In this document: in pieces, positions 12,416 through 24,597 of the stretch
How positions within the stretch are numbered: the stretch's first letter is position 1
Layout of the letters: every line of letters starts with the position of its first letter
Origin: Colocasia esculenta
Taxonomy: Eukaryota; Streptophyta; Magnoliopsida; Alismatales; Araceae
Direction: 5' to 3'
Length of the DNA: 64,000 nt
NCBI GenBank assembly: GCA_014218235.1
Contig: CM024766.1
Location: forward strand, 73,273,207 to 73,337,206
Translations under genes and position numbers: made by a program
The notes under the pieces: model-generated
The model's input: only the letters and a program-made list of their open reading frames with translations
Database searches by the model: none
What the model was told of the DNA's origin: nothing

Positions 12416-13446
12416 TAAGTAGCTGTCGTGTTCTTGATTGGAATGCGTCGGCCGCCCATGTTGCGACTTGGCTCTGACAGCAAATGACAGTTTTGTCATT
12501 TTGTTGTCTGGACGGTGCTTACACATGTTGGCTTGCATACATGATCGTGACGTATCGGTCCTTCGTGATCAGGTGTCAGTTGTGCATGCACACCACATGT
12601 CGGGTTTGACCGACAGGGCTGCAGGCACCTTGATATCGCGACTTACGTGGGTGGTGCATTACAGTTAGTAACGCGATGACCAGGGCCGTCACGTTCTAAA
12701 CGTCTGAGTTTAAAGACTTTAGACCGAGAGAAAAAGGCCCATTTGCCTTTTTGCCTGTGTTCTTCTTCTTCTCCGGCGATCTTTGTGGCTTGTGTGCTCC
12801 GTGGGGAGCTTGGATAACCTTGGTAGCTTGTTTTGGTGAGTTGCATGGATTGAACCTTTCATTTTGCATTCTTCTTCTTCTCCTCCTCCTCATTCTCTGC
12901 GTTCTTCTTCTTTGTGTGGGTCCTCTCCATCGGCTCAAGGAGGAGGAGATCGAACTCGGGTTGTTCGAGGTTCTTGGAGCGTTGGAGCTCGGAGGTGGAG
13001 TGGTGCATTCCTACAAGAAGGCCCTAATAGGGTGGTTCTTCAATTGGAGGTAGGGACCCCAAACCTCCATCTAGTTCTTCATGCTAGATTCCAACCCCAA
13101 TTCCAAGCCTAGACTTCATGCTAGGAGTTTTCTTGGCTCAGATGATCCATGTGTGATGTGTGCATGGTGTGGTTTGCATGGATTTCATGCTGGGATGGGA
13201 GTTGGTGATAAGGGGTGCATGCGCTTATGTGAGGTTCATGAGAGTGTATCCTTACTTCCTTGCATGCTTGGGGTCTTCTTGAGGGTGGTTTGATGTTAAT
13301 TGAAGTATTTCCATCGTGTGGCATGCTTCTCTTTCCCTCTTGTACCATGTGGTGTGTTTTGGGTTTGTTGGAGTTGCTCTGTCTGAGCACTCGGCTGTGG
13401 TCGCGACGGTCTTCCGAATCGCGACCAAGTCGCGATGTATCGGGGC

Positions 13447-13451
13447 GTCGC
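13447..13451. repeat. Target-site duplication of element C, GTCGC (partner 21948-21952)
   Basis: GTCGC directly precedes the TGTAGC start at 13452 and directly follows the LTR end at 21947. The match is perfect. The duplicated sequence is itself one of the GTCGC boxes of the B LTR. Confidence 0.95.
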
Positions 13452-16400
13452 TGTAGCACCCTGGAAATTTTAATTACATAAAAATTAAAAATAAATGGAA
13501 ATAAATAATTTCCATAATATCAGAGTATTTAAAACATACATATCATTATCGTATGTTCTAAAACACATCAAACAATTCCGTAAAAATCATAGATCAACCC
13601 TAAACATTATTACTAAATGTTCCACAAAGAAATTTGTGCCAAGAAAAATCGGATTAGCCAAGTTTAAAGTGTTTCATGACTTATTATCGTCATTTATGAA
13701 TAAGTCGGAAAATCATTATCACACGTACGTGGATGAGTCAGAAAATTAAATAAAAATCATATATGGACTTCAAATAATATCCTCTAATGACCCATCATGG
13801 AATTTGGTTCAATAAAAATCATTTGGGCTAGGTTTAGGAGTTATTGCGACCGATTATCTAAATAAGGAAACAAGTCGGAAAACTGTTAACACGGAAATAC
13901 GACGCAATCAAAAATTAAATAAAAGTGTTGGGGAGACTTCCAACATTATATATTGATGACCCATTATCATAATTGGGCCAATGGGCAACATTTGGCCCAA
14001 AAATCAAATAAAGCTAGAAAATACATAGAAATTCGTAACCATAAATAAGCTGAAATTAAAAAGAGGCAATTAGAGTTGAATTGGGATGCAATCATGTATT
14101 CATGGCAACCCAAATTCGTGCCTAACTATGAGGGGAGGTTTTCTAATGCCTCACACACTCAAAGGGAGGAGGAAATCATCAAAAATAGGAAACCAAACAT
14201 GCCAATCCCGAAATCCTCTTTTCCTAGTTATAATAGGACTCCTAAACACCATGGTTACTTAAATACTCTTCACCCAAACCCTAGGAACGAATTTAGAACT
14301 TGCTAGGGTCGTGTGGAGGAGCTCTTGGTGGCTGAGGAGCTGTGGAACGACCACAAGAAGCCGTTCTTCTTCCCCTTCTCGTCTGCTGCAACCTGCACAA
14401 ACCACCCTCTTGAAGTCGACCAAACGTGAGTCAAACCTAAACCAAACCTTCCAAGGCCTATACCCCTGGAAAGAGGGTCAAGTCTACGTTCTAACCCAAG
14501 TGGAATGCCCAAATTCCATGCAGTATACATGGAGTAGTAAGCGTTTTCCTCTAAGTGGTCTGAACACGGGTTTTCTAGAAAAATGGGACTTCTTCAACCC
14601 ATAAAGTAGGTTTTCTCGGGCCAAACCTTAACATATCCTATACCAATGTGTAGAGCATCAAGTTAACTTTCATTTCCCACTGTTTTCATCGAATTTCATT
14701 TAGTAGATCTTGATTTATAAGCAATTTGCCAAAGTCGCGCACTGTTAGAGCCTTTCCCATTCTTAATATGTTGCACATGTTTCAAGACCGAATTAGAGAA
14801 AACTAATAACATGAACGTTATTCTACTAGTTGTCCTCGACAGGTTTCATGTTGAACGTTTTGTCTAAATCTCATTAGTTAGAGAGTTATAAGCGTGGTAA
14901 TAGGGTTGCTGCATAAAACTACGTCTTCAGGTTACCCATGGTCTGACCTTGTGTTCCCCGTGATCAAAGCCTATCGAAACCATCCTTATTATCCAATTCC
15001 GATTTACTGGAAGTACCCTAGTATGTCTAGGTTATTTTAAAACTAGTTTCGTTATTTTTCACGCACCGTGCAATTTGTTCTCTATTTTAGAACAACCCTA
15101 TGTCAAAAGAAGGAAAGACAGGTCCGCAATCCAAGGCACTGTCCTTGCTCTGTCCGAGCCAGGCACGGACTCTGTGATCGCGATGGCCCGATATGTCGCT
15201 TTCAGAGGGTTGATTGCGACATACCCCTTGTCGCTTTCTCAAGGCGACATGCGCTCTGTCGCTATCTACCTGCCTGATCTGACTTCCCTGTCGCGATGCT
15301 TACACACCTGTGTCGCCTTCTGGGCCCGACCTGTCGCCTTCCTTACATGAGCCTGTCACGATCTGACCCCGACCTGACAACACCTTGTCGCCTTCCTTAT
15401 ATGGCTATGTCGCGATCTCAGGATTTTTACCGGAAACCACGTGTTTTCTTACAAAGTTTTCCGTATATACCCGAGGTCTGTAAAAATGTGATATTTTCTG
15501 TGTAAGTTACCTGTCTTGGGTCTGATCATTACATGATTGTTGTTTAATGGCTTAAAATCGATTAACCCATTTAAAAAGCTTTAATTACATGGATGCTATT
15601 CTAAGTGCTCCTTAAATGTTATGATCCATTCATGTTCTTGTGATTTAATCTTCCTACTGTTCTACCATGTTTAAATGATAAGAGTTATCATAAAATCTTG
15701 CAAACCATGATGAGTTAAAGTGCATAGTTTTGCTCCATGTTATATTGTCAAGTGCTTCCTGCGAGTTTGAGACCGATGGTTTGAGAATTGAGACACGCGT
15801 ACCGCACTACACACTAGCATTGTTAGGTAGCCTTTTCTTGGGAAATTGGAAACTCTCTACTGGTCATTCCGAATCGGTAGACTAGCGACCTTTTCACCAA
15901 GGTCTCCGTAAATCTCCTCTGACCATGGATTCCCACATGGCCGACGAGTTGGTTGTACCATTGAAGTTCCCTGGAGATAGCGTGCACTTCCTTTCTCTTC
16001 TTGTTCTCGTGAGTGAGACTTACAAACTGGACTAAAGCCATTAATGTAAAGATTGAACGAATGTATAAATCGTACCGTTATGCTGCCGAATTTATCTCTT
16101 GACCATTGTACTCATGAAATCATGTTCCATTACTTATTACTTGTTCTCCTCATCATCATGAACATGACATTACACATGCTTACTTATTGAAACTCTCATT
16201 GGCTATTATAAATGGCTGTGGGTATCTACATTTAAAAATTTAAGTGAGACGCTGACAGGGCACGGCGTGTGTCCAAGGGCTCCAATCTAGCCCCAATGAC
16301 GGCGAGTCATAGATATACTATTAACCATGGGGTATAATGATTACTGTCGTTGCATCTGCGCTGGGAAAATCGTGCGTGCGTGTTGAATGATAGATACAAT

Positions 16401-17054
16401 ACCACATACACGTTTATTGCAATTTATTGCAATTTACATGATATCTTGCGTGCTTGTACAAAGTGATCTATTTCTAGTTCTCTCTTGTCATCTTGTTCAT
16501 CAATCTTGTTTTATCATGATCTCTCTCTCTAGCTTGTTTTATATATCATGTTTTAACGCATTTTATTCGTACTTGCATATCATTCATCGTACTTGCCTAG
16601 TTCTAAAATGTTAATCACTTATATCATTGCCCGCACATTGAGATATAAATCCTACTGGGTTAGTTTGCTCATTCCCTACTTTTACCCAATCTAGGTGACC
16701 ATGAAGTGCAAGAGGAAGAGCAAGTCGACGATGGGAATGCGTCCGAGTGAAGAGCGTTTCAAACATGAGTCTATCTATAGTTAGTTTATTTTGAGTGTTA
16801 GAACAATGTAGTAGGAAGTGAGGCAGTATGTACTTTTGCTTTTATTGAGTCTTAGTCCTGTATTAGTTTATCTGAGACAAATATGAGATTTGAATACAAT
16901 TTATAATTGAGTTCACATTTGGGCCCTATTATGATGTTGTGTGATACACATTTAGTGCGTGCTAGCTAGAGGCTTATTTGCCGACTGTCCACGTCTCGAA
17001 ATATCGACTCGAATTAATTAATAATATCCACTGCGTAATTCTCGGGACGTGACA
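13452..17054 (+). repeat. 5' LTR of element C
   Basis: It starts TGTAGCACCCTGG and ends CGTGACA. It is 106 bp shorter than the 3' LTR, through a deletion near 16412 whose junction carries a 10-bp tandem duplication (16416-16425 and 16426-16435). It carries a ten-copy GTCGC/GCGAC array (15195-15413), the GTGGGAATCCA module on the minus strand (15901-15960) and the CTCATTCCC...CTAG module (16651-16694). Small sense frames at 13495-13749 and 14076-14306 recur in all LTR copies, but nothing shows selection on them. Confidence 0.93.
15195..15413. repeat. GTCGC/GCGAC array in the C 5' LTR
   Basis: Ten boxes start at 15195, 15216, 15230, 15244, 15258, 15290, 15312, 15333, 15387 and 15409. Spacings cluster near 14, 21-22 and 32 bp. 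The matching array in the 3' LTR is 19966-20199, with some boxes degraded by C-to-T or G-to-A changes. Confidence 0.87.
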
Positions 17055-17128
17055 GTTTAGTGGTATCAGAGCCTAGGATTACCAAATAGGATATGTCTCA
17101 GAGATAGGTGATCTCTCACTCAAATGCA
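17055..17128 (+). promoter_or_regulatory. Primer binding site and short leader of element C
   Basis: TGGTATCAGAGCC (17061-17073) follows the LTR by 6 nt and matches the initiator tRNA-Met type PBS. The leader to gag is about 55 nt, much shorter than the roughly 220 nt in C-prime. Confidence 0.92.
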
Positions 17129-18097
17129 ATGGCTCGTAACCAATGACAAGCTATGCAAGAAACAGTAGCTGGATTGACTCAGGCCCTGCAAAATGTGGTT
17201 CAGGCTGGAAATCAGGCTGCTGCAAGGAATGGAGCCGGTGATCTGCACTGGAATTTTAGGAGTTTAACCCCTCCTCGTTTCTCTGGATCCCCTGACCCAG
17301 ATGAAGCAGAAAATTGGCAGGAAGAAATAGAAAGGATCTTCCAAGTAATGCAATGCACCAATAGGGAGAAGGTGGTACTGGCCACTTTCCAATTTACTAA
17401 TGATGCTCGAGCATGGTGGAAGGCCACTTCGGCCCACCTGCCAAACGTAGCTGAACTGGAATGGGCTGAATTCCTGGAGATATTCCGGGGAAAATATTTC
17501 TCTGAGAGAGTGAAGGAGAAGAAAGCGACAGAATTTGCCGCACTGAAGCAGAAGGGAATGTCCGTGGCTGAGTATGAGGCTCAGTTCACGCGTCTTGCTA
17601 TGTATGCCCCATATCTGGTAGGAACTGAAAGACTGAAGGCTAACCGTTTCATGGATGGGCTCAGACCCATGTTCATTGAAAGGCTCGGACCACACAATAT
17701 TCAAACTTACACTGAGATGGTCCAAAGAGCTCAGCTGGTAGAAGACACTATGGCTAAGGTGGAAGGCATGAGGGGGAAGGACATCTCAAAGCTGACCTTT
17801 ATAAAAAGGGGAGCAGTCGATACAACTGGAACTTTCCCCAATAACAACAATAATAACAACAACAACAAAAGGCCAACTACTGGGAAGGACTATGGCATGG
17901 AGAAAAAGATCAAGGTAGAAGAAACAAAGACGGTGGAATATTGTAACTTTTGCAACAAGCCTGGACATAGAGCAGAAGAGTGCTGGAAGAAGGCAGGAGC
18001 TTGCCTGCGACGTGGAAATCGTGACCACCGCCTTCCCAACTGTCCCATGCTAAAAGACCAAGTGGAAGGAACTAAATCAATAATACGGTGGCCATAG
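17129..18097 (+). pseudogene. gag: gag of element C, stop at codon 6 and 3' truncation
   Basis: The family start aligns to ATG 17129, but codon 6 is TGA where C-prime has TGG. A 314-codon frame is open from 17153. It contains the Gag domain (WNFRSLTPPRFSG to about LERLGPHNIQTY), an Asn-rich run at about residues 233-241 and two zinc knuckles. The first, CNFCNKPGHRAEEC, is intact. The second reads CLRRGNRDHRLPNC, so one Cys ligand has become Arg. After DQVEG a deletion relative to C-prime joins a GGAAC-flanked repeat and ends the frame out of register. It would not give a normal capsid protein. Confidence 0.88.
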
Positions 18098-18203
18098 GTG
18101 TAGATGTTGGACTAGCATCCATGATGCTGAAACAAGTTGGAAGAATTAAATCCGAAATGACCTCAAGGATCATAACCATCCAAAAGCCAACTAATGACTT
18201 ATG

Positions 18204-18238
18204 AATTTGGGGACCAAATTCTCTTAAGTGGGGGAGGG
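18204..18238 (+). promoter_or_regulatory. PPT and upstream hairpin of element C
   Basis: The hairpin arms are AATTTGG (18204-18210) and CCAAATT (18214-18220). The PPT AAGTGGGGGAGGG (18226-18238) abuts the 3' LTR. The hairpin ends 18 nt before the LTR. Confidence 0.9.
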
Positions 18239-21200
18239 TGTAGCACCCTGGAAATTTTAATTACATAAAAATTAAAAATAAATGGAAATAAATAATTCCC
18301 ATAATATCAGAGTATTTAAAACATACATATCATTATCGTATGTTCTAAAACACATCGAAAAATTCCGTAAAAATCATAGATCAACCCTAAACATTATTAC
18401 TAAATGTTCCACAAAAAAATTTGTGCCAAGAAAAATCAGATTAGCCAAGTTTAAAGTGTTTCATGACTTACTATCATAATTTATGAATAAGTCGGAAAAT
18501 CATTATCACACATACGTGGACGAGTCAGAAAATTAAATAAAAATCATATATGGACTTCAAATAATATCCTCTAATGACCCATCATGGAATTTGGTTCAAT
18601 AAAAATCATTTGGGCTAGGTTTAAGAGTTATTGCGACCGATTATCTAAATAAGGAAACAAGTCGGAAAACTGTTAACACGGAAATACGACGCAATCAAAA
18701 ATTAAATAAAAGTGTTGGGGAAACTTACAACATTATATATTGATGACCCATTATCATAATTGGGCCAATGGGCAACATTTGGCCTAAAAATCAAATAAAG
18801 CTAGAAAATACATAGAAATTCGTAACCATAAATAAGCTGAAATTAAAAAGAGGCAATTAGAGTTGCATTGGGATGCAATCATGCATTCGTGGCAACCCAA
18901 ATTCATGCCTAACTATGAGGGGAGGTTTTCTAATGCCTCACACACTCAAAGGGAGGAGGAAATCATCAAAAATAGGAAACCAAACATGCCAATCCCGAAA
19001 TCCTCTTTTCCTAGTTATAATAGGACTCCTAAACACCATGGTTACTTAAATACTCTTCACCCAAACCCTAGGAACAAATTTAGAACTTGCTAGGGTCGTG
19101 TGGAGGAGCTCTTGGTGGCTGAGGAGCTGTGGAACGACCACAAGAAGCTGTTCTTCTTCCCCTTCTCGTCTGCTGCGACCTGCACAAACCACCCTCTTGA
19201 AGTCGACCAAAGGTGAGTCAAACCTAAACCAAACCTTGCAAGGCCTATACCCCTGGAAAGAGGGTCAAGTCTATGTTCTAACCAAAGTGGAATGCCCAAA
19301 TTCCATGCAGTATACACGGAGTAGTAAGCGTTTTCCTCCAAGTGGTCGGAACATAGGTTTTCTGGAAAAATAGGACTTCTTCAACCCATAAGGTAGGTTT
19401 TCTCGTGCCAAACTTAACATATCCTATACCAATGTGTAGAGCATCATGTTAAATTTCATTTACCACTGTTTTCATCGAATTTCATTTAGTAGATCTTGAT
19501 TTATAAGCGTTTTGCCAAAGTCGCGCACAGTTAGAGCTTTTTCCGTTCTTAATATGTTGCACGTGTTTCAAGACCGAATTTGAGAAAACTCATAACATGA
19601 AAGTTATTCTAATAGTTGTCCGCGTCAGGTTTCATGTTGAACGTTGTGTCTAAATCTCATTAGTTAGAGAGTTATAAGCATGGTAATAGGGTTTCTGCAT
19701 AAAACTACGTCTTCAGGTTACCCTTGGTCTGACCTTGTGTTCCCCGTGATCAAAGCCTATCGAAACCATCCTTATTATCCAATTCCGATTTACTGGAAGT
19801 ACCCTAGTATGTCTAGGTTATTTTAAAACTGGTTTCGTTTTTTTTCACGCACCGTGCAATTTGTTCTCTATTTTAGAACAACCCTATGTAAAAAGAAGGA
19901 AAGATAGGTCCGCAATCCAAGGCATTGTCCTTGCTCTGTCCGAGCCAGGCACGGACCCTGTGAACGCGACGGCCCGATATGTCGCTTTTAGAGGGTTGAT
20001 TGCGACATACCCCTTGTCGCTTTCTCAAGGTGACATGCGCTCTGTCTCTATCTACCTGCCTGATCTGACTTCCCTGTCACGATGCTTACACACCTGTGTC
20101 GCCTTCTGGGCCCCACCTGTCGCCTTCCTTACATGAGCCTGTCGCGATCTGACCCCGACCTGACAACACCCTATCGCCTTCCTTATATGGCTATGTCGCG
20201 ATCTCAGGATTTTTACCGGAAACCACGTGTTTTCTTACAAAGTTTTCCTTATATACCCGAGGTCTGTATAAATGTGATATTTTCTGTGTAAGTTACCTAT
20301 CTTGGGTCTGATCATTACATGATTGTTGTTTAATGGCTTAAAAGTGATTAACCCATTTAAAAAGCTTTAATTACATGGATGCTATTCTAAGTGCTCCTTA
20401 AATGTTATGATCCATTCATGTTCTTGTGATTTAATCTTCCTACTGTTCTACCATGTTTAAATGATAAGAGTTATCATAAAATCTTGCAAACCATGATGAG
20501 TTAAAGTGCATAGTTTTGTTCCATGTTATATTGTCAAGTGCTTCCTGCGAGTTTGAGACCGATGGTTTGAGAATTGAGACACGTGTACCGCTCTACACAC
20601 TAGCATTGTTAGGTAGCCTTTTCTTGGGAAATTGGAAACTCTCTACCGGTCATTCCGAATCGGTAGACTAGCGACCTTTTCACCAAGGCCTTCGTAAATC
20701 TCCTCTGACCATGGATTCCCACATGGCCGACGAGTTGGTTGTACCATTGAAGTTCCCTGGAGATAGCGTGCACTTCCTTTCTCTTCTTGTTCTCGTGAGT
20801 GAGACTTACAAACTGGACTAAAGCCATTAATGTAAAGATTGAACGAAAGTATAAATAGTACTGTTATGCTGCCGAATTTATCTCTGGACCATTGTACTCG
20901 TGAAATCGTGTTCCATTACTTATTACTTGTTCTCCTCATCATCATGAACATGACATTACACATGCTTACTTATTGAAACTCTCATTGGCCATTATAAATG
21001 ACTGTGGGTATCTACATTTAAAAATTTAAGTGAGATGCTGACAGGGCACAACGTGTGTCTAAGGGCTCCAATCTAGCCCCAATGATGGCGAGTCATAGAT
21101 ATACTGTTAACCATGGGGTATAATGATTACTGGCGTTGCATCTGCGCTGGGAAAATCGTGCGTGTGTGTTGCATGATAGATACAATACCACATACACGTG

Positions 21201-21947
21201 TCCTGGTGTACATTCTTGATGGATCTTTTCTCGGTGTACATTAGTGTCTACGTGCCGGATTAGTGTTACTTGATCGTGCTCGTACATTCTTGCTTGCTTG
21301 CTTGCGTGATATTGCCATCCTGCATTTATTGCAATTTACAAGATATCTTGCGTGCTTGTACAAAGTGATCTATTTCTAGTTCTCTCTTGTCATCTTGTTC
21401 ATCAATCTTGTTCTATCATGATCTCTCTCTCTAGCTTGTTTTATATATCATGTTTTAACGCGTTTTATTCGTACTTGCATATCATTCATCGTACTTGCCT
21501 AGTTCTAAAATGTTAATCACTTATATCATTGCCCGCACATTGAGATATAAATCCTACTAGGCTAGTTTGCTCATTCCCTACTTTTACCCAATCTAGGTGA
21601 CCATGAAGTGCAAGAGGAAGAGCAAGTTGAGGATGGGAATGCGTCCGAGTGAAGAGCGTTCCAAACATTAGTCTATCTATAGTTAGTTTATTTTGAGTGT
21701 TAGAACAATGTAGTAGGAAGTGAGGTAGTATGTACTTTTGCTTTTATTGAGTCTTAGTCCTGTATTAGTTTATCTGAGACAAATATGAGATTTGAATACA
21801 ATTTATAATTGAGTTCACATTTGGGCCCTATTATGATGTTGTGTTGATACACATTTAGTGCGTGCTAGCTAGAGGCTTATTTGCCGTCTCGAAATATCGA
21901 CTCGAATTAATTAATAATATCCGCTGCGTAATTCTCGGGACGTGATA
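18239..21947 (+). repeat. 3' LTR of element C
   Basis: This 3709-bp LTR matches the 5' LTR throughout and has the 106-bp segment that copy lacks (near 21199-21305). It lacks a 10-bp stretch near 21886 that the 5' LTR keeps. It contains the GTCGC array (19966-20199) and the CTCATTCCC...CTAG module (21553-21596). No gene is present. Confidence 0.93.
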
Positions 21948-24597
21948 GTCGCGTTCTCTTGAATGCGCCCCGGACCCTCCGCGTCAAGCTAACGCGACGG
22001 GTACATTGCTGGCGTTCAAGTGTTCGGGGTCTTCTGATTGCGACCTCCGTCTCCATCGTGATGAGATTGCGATGGGGTACATGTCGCAATCAGTCGACTC
22101 GGGCTTGTTGCGGTGCTCTTAGCCGCCACGACCTTATCACGACCCACTTACGGGTCGCCTTCTATTTTCCTTGTCGCAACAGGAAAAATTGTCGCATTCT
22201 GGTCGCGACGGGTTGATACGTTGCCTCTCTGACAGATAGCCGACTGTTGAGCTGTTGTGTTTTCGCTTCCACTACGACTCGATTTTTCTTGGCACCTGTG
22301 TTGTTCCTAGTGCAGTGCTACTACCAGTCTCTCTTTGCCCGGTGCTAGGCACTTAACGGCTTGTCCACGATACAGGTTGTTACCATTACCTGGGACCCCC
22401 GGTCCCCGCGTGCCTGTGTCAGAGGGTGTTGCTCTGGGCGGCGGGTTTGCTCAACTCGTTGACTCTGGTAGCAGTAGGGGAAAACGGTGGGACAGCGGCG
22501 TGAGTCGTTTGTAGAGCTCTCTTAGCTGAGTCTGGGATGCCGGTGGTTGGTAGCTCGTACGGTGCAAATCAGATAGTCCTTTTCTCACTGCCTCACTCTA
22601 CGTGGTTCCAGAACCATTTAGAGGGGTCAGCCGTGGGACCGTAGTCCGGCCAGACTACGACAGTTGTGGTTGTTCTTGTTCCGCATCTCACTCCGACGGG
22701 AGGTTCTAGACATAGACCATTGGTCGAGGGTAAGGCGCTTGGCGCACCTGACCGGCTGACTAGTGTAGTGTTCTATAGCTAGTGTGTTTGTCCAGGCGGT
22801 GTCTACTGTCTGTGTTATAGCTGGGTTCTTGTGGTGCCTTGGTTTACACGGGTTTTTCGGTACCGCTATGTAGCCTAGACCGACGACCGTGTAGTTTCTT
22901 TCACGCTTCCGCACTTGACTCTATTTAGTAGAATAGACTTTACTGCATTATTTATTTATTGCACCTAGTTCTATTATGCTAATAGAACCAGTGGGAGATT
23001 GGTAGTCCCTACTGGGCTTCTTTGTGAAGCTCACTCCCTATTTTGTAGGTGAGACTTCACAGCAGCTCCCTCCGCGACAGACTAAGGAGACGGGCCCACA
23101 GTAGTCGGCGTCTCTAGTGGCAGTGTTCCCCCAGCTCTTGTACTTCACCCTCGGGGTATGCCCCTAAGGGATGTGTTCCTTCCCGTTTATTTCAGCACTT
23201 GTACTTTATTTAATTTGGCAATGTACTAGACTGTTACTTAGTGTTGGACACTTTTCGTTCACTTGTGGTGCACTTTAGTATGTTTGTTGTTATTTATTTC
23301 TGTTACATATCTTGTTAGACCGATCCATTAACCCTTCCGGGTCTCTGGACCCGTGGGCGGCGGTCCCGATGTTCGGATTCTTAGTGGGAGCCGAGGATCC
23401 AGGCGTCAGGGTCATTACATATACTAGCGTCATGAACCAGTAGTCCGATCCCATGTGATGGCGTCGTTCCTGTCCGACTCGTGCTTTTCCAGTGGTTGTG
23501 GTTGGACCCATTGTAGTGTACCTGGTAGGAGGCACAATTGTATTGATGCTTTGTAGTGGTACCTCGTGGTGGTAAGTACCTGTACCTTTCGTGGGTACCT
23601 GTTTCTCATGGTACATGGTGTACCAGCCCTTTTCAGGTGTTGAGGTGGAATTGTGCTCCGTGGAGGTCATGTGGTGAGACCTTCCACTCGTTGTGTTTTA
23701 CCCTTCCTCGGGTAAACTTCCGATTATGGTTTTAATGTGTGATGGATTGGCCCACTGTTGCTAGTCCTACTACCCTGTGTGTGGCTTTCGACATATCGTG
23801 GTTTGGGGTATAATGGACCAGCTTTTGGTCAGCAGTCCTGTTACTCGTGTGTTTGAGGTTCGCCTGTGAAGCTTGTAGCCTAGGCAGTGGTTTGCCTGTG
23901 TGACTTGTAGCTTAGGTGACCCGTTATTGTAATGGTTTGCCTGTGAGGCTAGTGGCTTAGGCATTGCAATTGATGGGCAGACTAGTGGTGCTGTGCTAGT
24001 CCTGTGGTTCCTCTTTCTTTCCTAGGATTACTATTTGTTAAGAAATTATTGTTTTAGTTGTTACTTGTTACAAATGTTGTGAGTATGCTGAATTACTGTT
24101 TAGTTGTTGTTCATTATGAATGTTGTGAGCATGTTATGGTTTGACTATCGGTGTTGCCAGTGGGACCCTCTGGGGTTGAGGTCTCTTTAGTTTCATGTGG
24201 TGTTTGGGTTGTCCCTACTGAGTATGTGACTTGTTGAGGCTCACTCCCCTACAGTTCTTTATAGGGCTTACCGTTGATATGGCATGCGAAAGCGTTGTGG
24301 CAGACTTGAACCACCAATAGTAGTTTTAGTTGTGTTGTGTGAGCTTGTGCTCCCTCGGGGTATGCCCCAGGTAGTTGTACTTTTTAATTGGACATGTAAT
24401 AATGTATTGGGACAGTTGTAAATTATTACATACAGATATGAGCACATGTACTTTCTTGTGTCTTATACTGTTGTGGATGTCTTTTATATTCTTACTGGAC
24501 CCATGTACGAGCTATCCCTTGCGAGACTTCGATCCGTTCGCGGGAGACAGATCTAGATATGGAGCCTTAACGGGCATAAATATCCAGGGCCGTTACA

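Larger units (their letters stand above)
13452..21947 (+). mobile_element. Element C: complete gag-only Ty3/gypsy element with 3.6-3.7 kb LTRs
   Basis: The layout is 5' LTR 13452-17054 (3603 bp), PBS TGGTATCAGAGCC 17061-17073, gag 17129-18097, hairpin 18204-18220, PPT 18226-18238 and 3' LTR 18239-21947 (3709 bp). The TSD is GTCGC. The internal region is 1184 bp, so the LTRs make up 86 percent of the element. There is no pol. It has the same family as C-prime but is shorter internally through deletions in the leader and at the gag 3' end. The 3' LTR ends TA rather than CA. Confidence 0.95.
12333..23419 (+). mobile_element. Solo LTR B, about 2586 bp, interrupted by element C
   Basis: The LTR begins TGTAACATCCC at 12333 and ends GTCATTACA at 23419. 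With element C and one TSD copy removed (13452-21952), 2586 bp remain. It is flanked by GATAC (12328-12332) and TATAC (23420-23424), a 5-bp TSD with one mismatch. The A 3' LTR has a single GATAC at the matching site (about 29371-29375). No PBS or internal sequence remains. Its 3' end resembles that of the A LTR, so A and B are related families. The CTCACTCCC...GTAG module is at 23007-23048. Confidence 0.85.
7731..24597 (+). repeat. 5' LTR of element A (split by H and B)
   Basis: The LTR pieces are 7731-9292, 11949-12332 and 23425-24597. They align in order with the 3' LTR at 27422-30548. The first piece carries two clusters of GTCGC/GCGAC boxes (7909-8080 and 8475-8572). The last piece carries the CTCACTCCCC...ATAG module (24212-24264). 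It contains no gene; small frames here are chance. Confidence 0.9.

Noticed and set aside
12136..12477. 113-codon frame crossing from LTR A into LTR B
   Set aside because: It spans an insertion junction, so it cannot be an evolved gene.
14076..14306. 76-codon frame in the sense strand of the C LTR, also at 18863-19093 and 5240-5470
   Set aside because: It is conserved in all copies, but the only two differences I see between C-prime and the C 5' LTR are amino-acid changing. The surrounding LTR is nearly as similar, so there is no sign of protein-level selection.
15823..16041. 72-codon frame on the minus strand of the C LTRs (also 20609-20827)
   Set aside because: It is antisense to the element and overlaps the conserved GTGGGAATCCA module. 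Conservation is better explained by the module than by coding.
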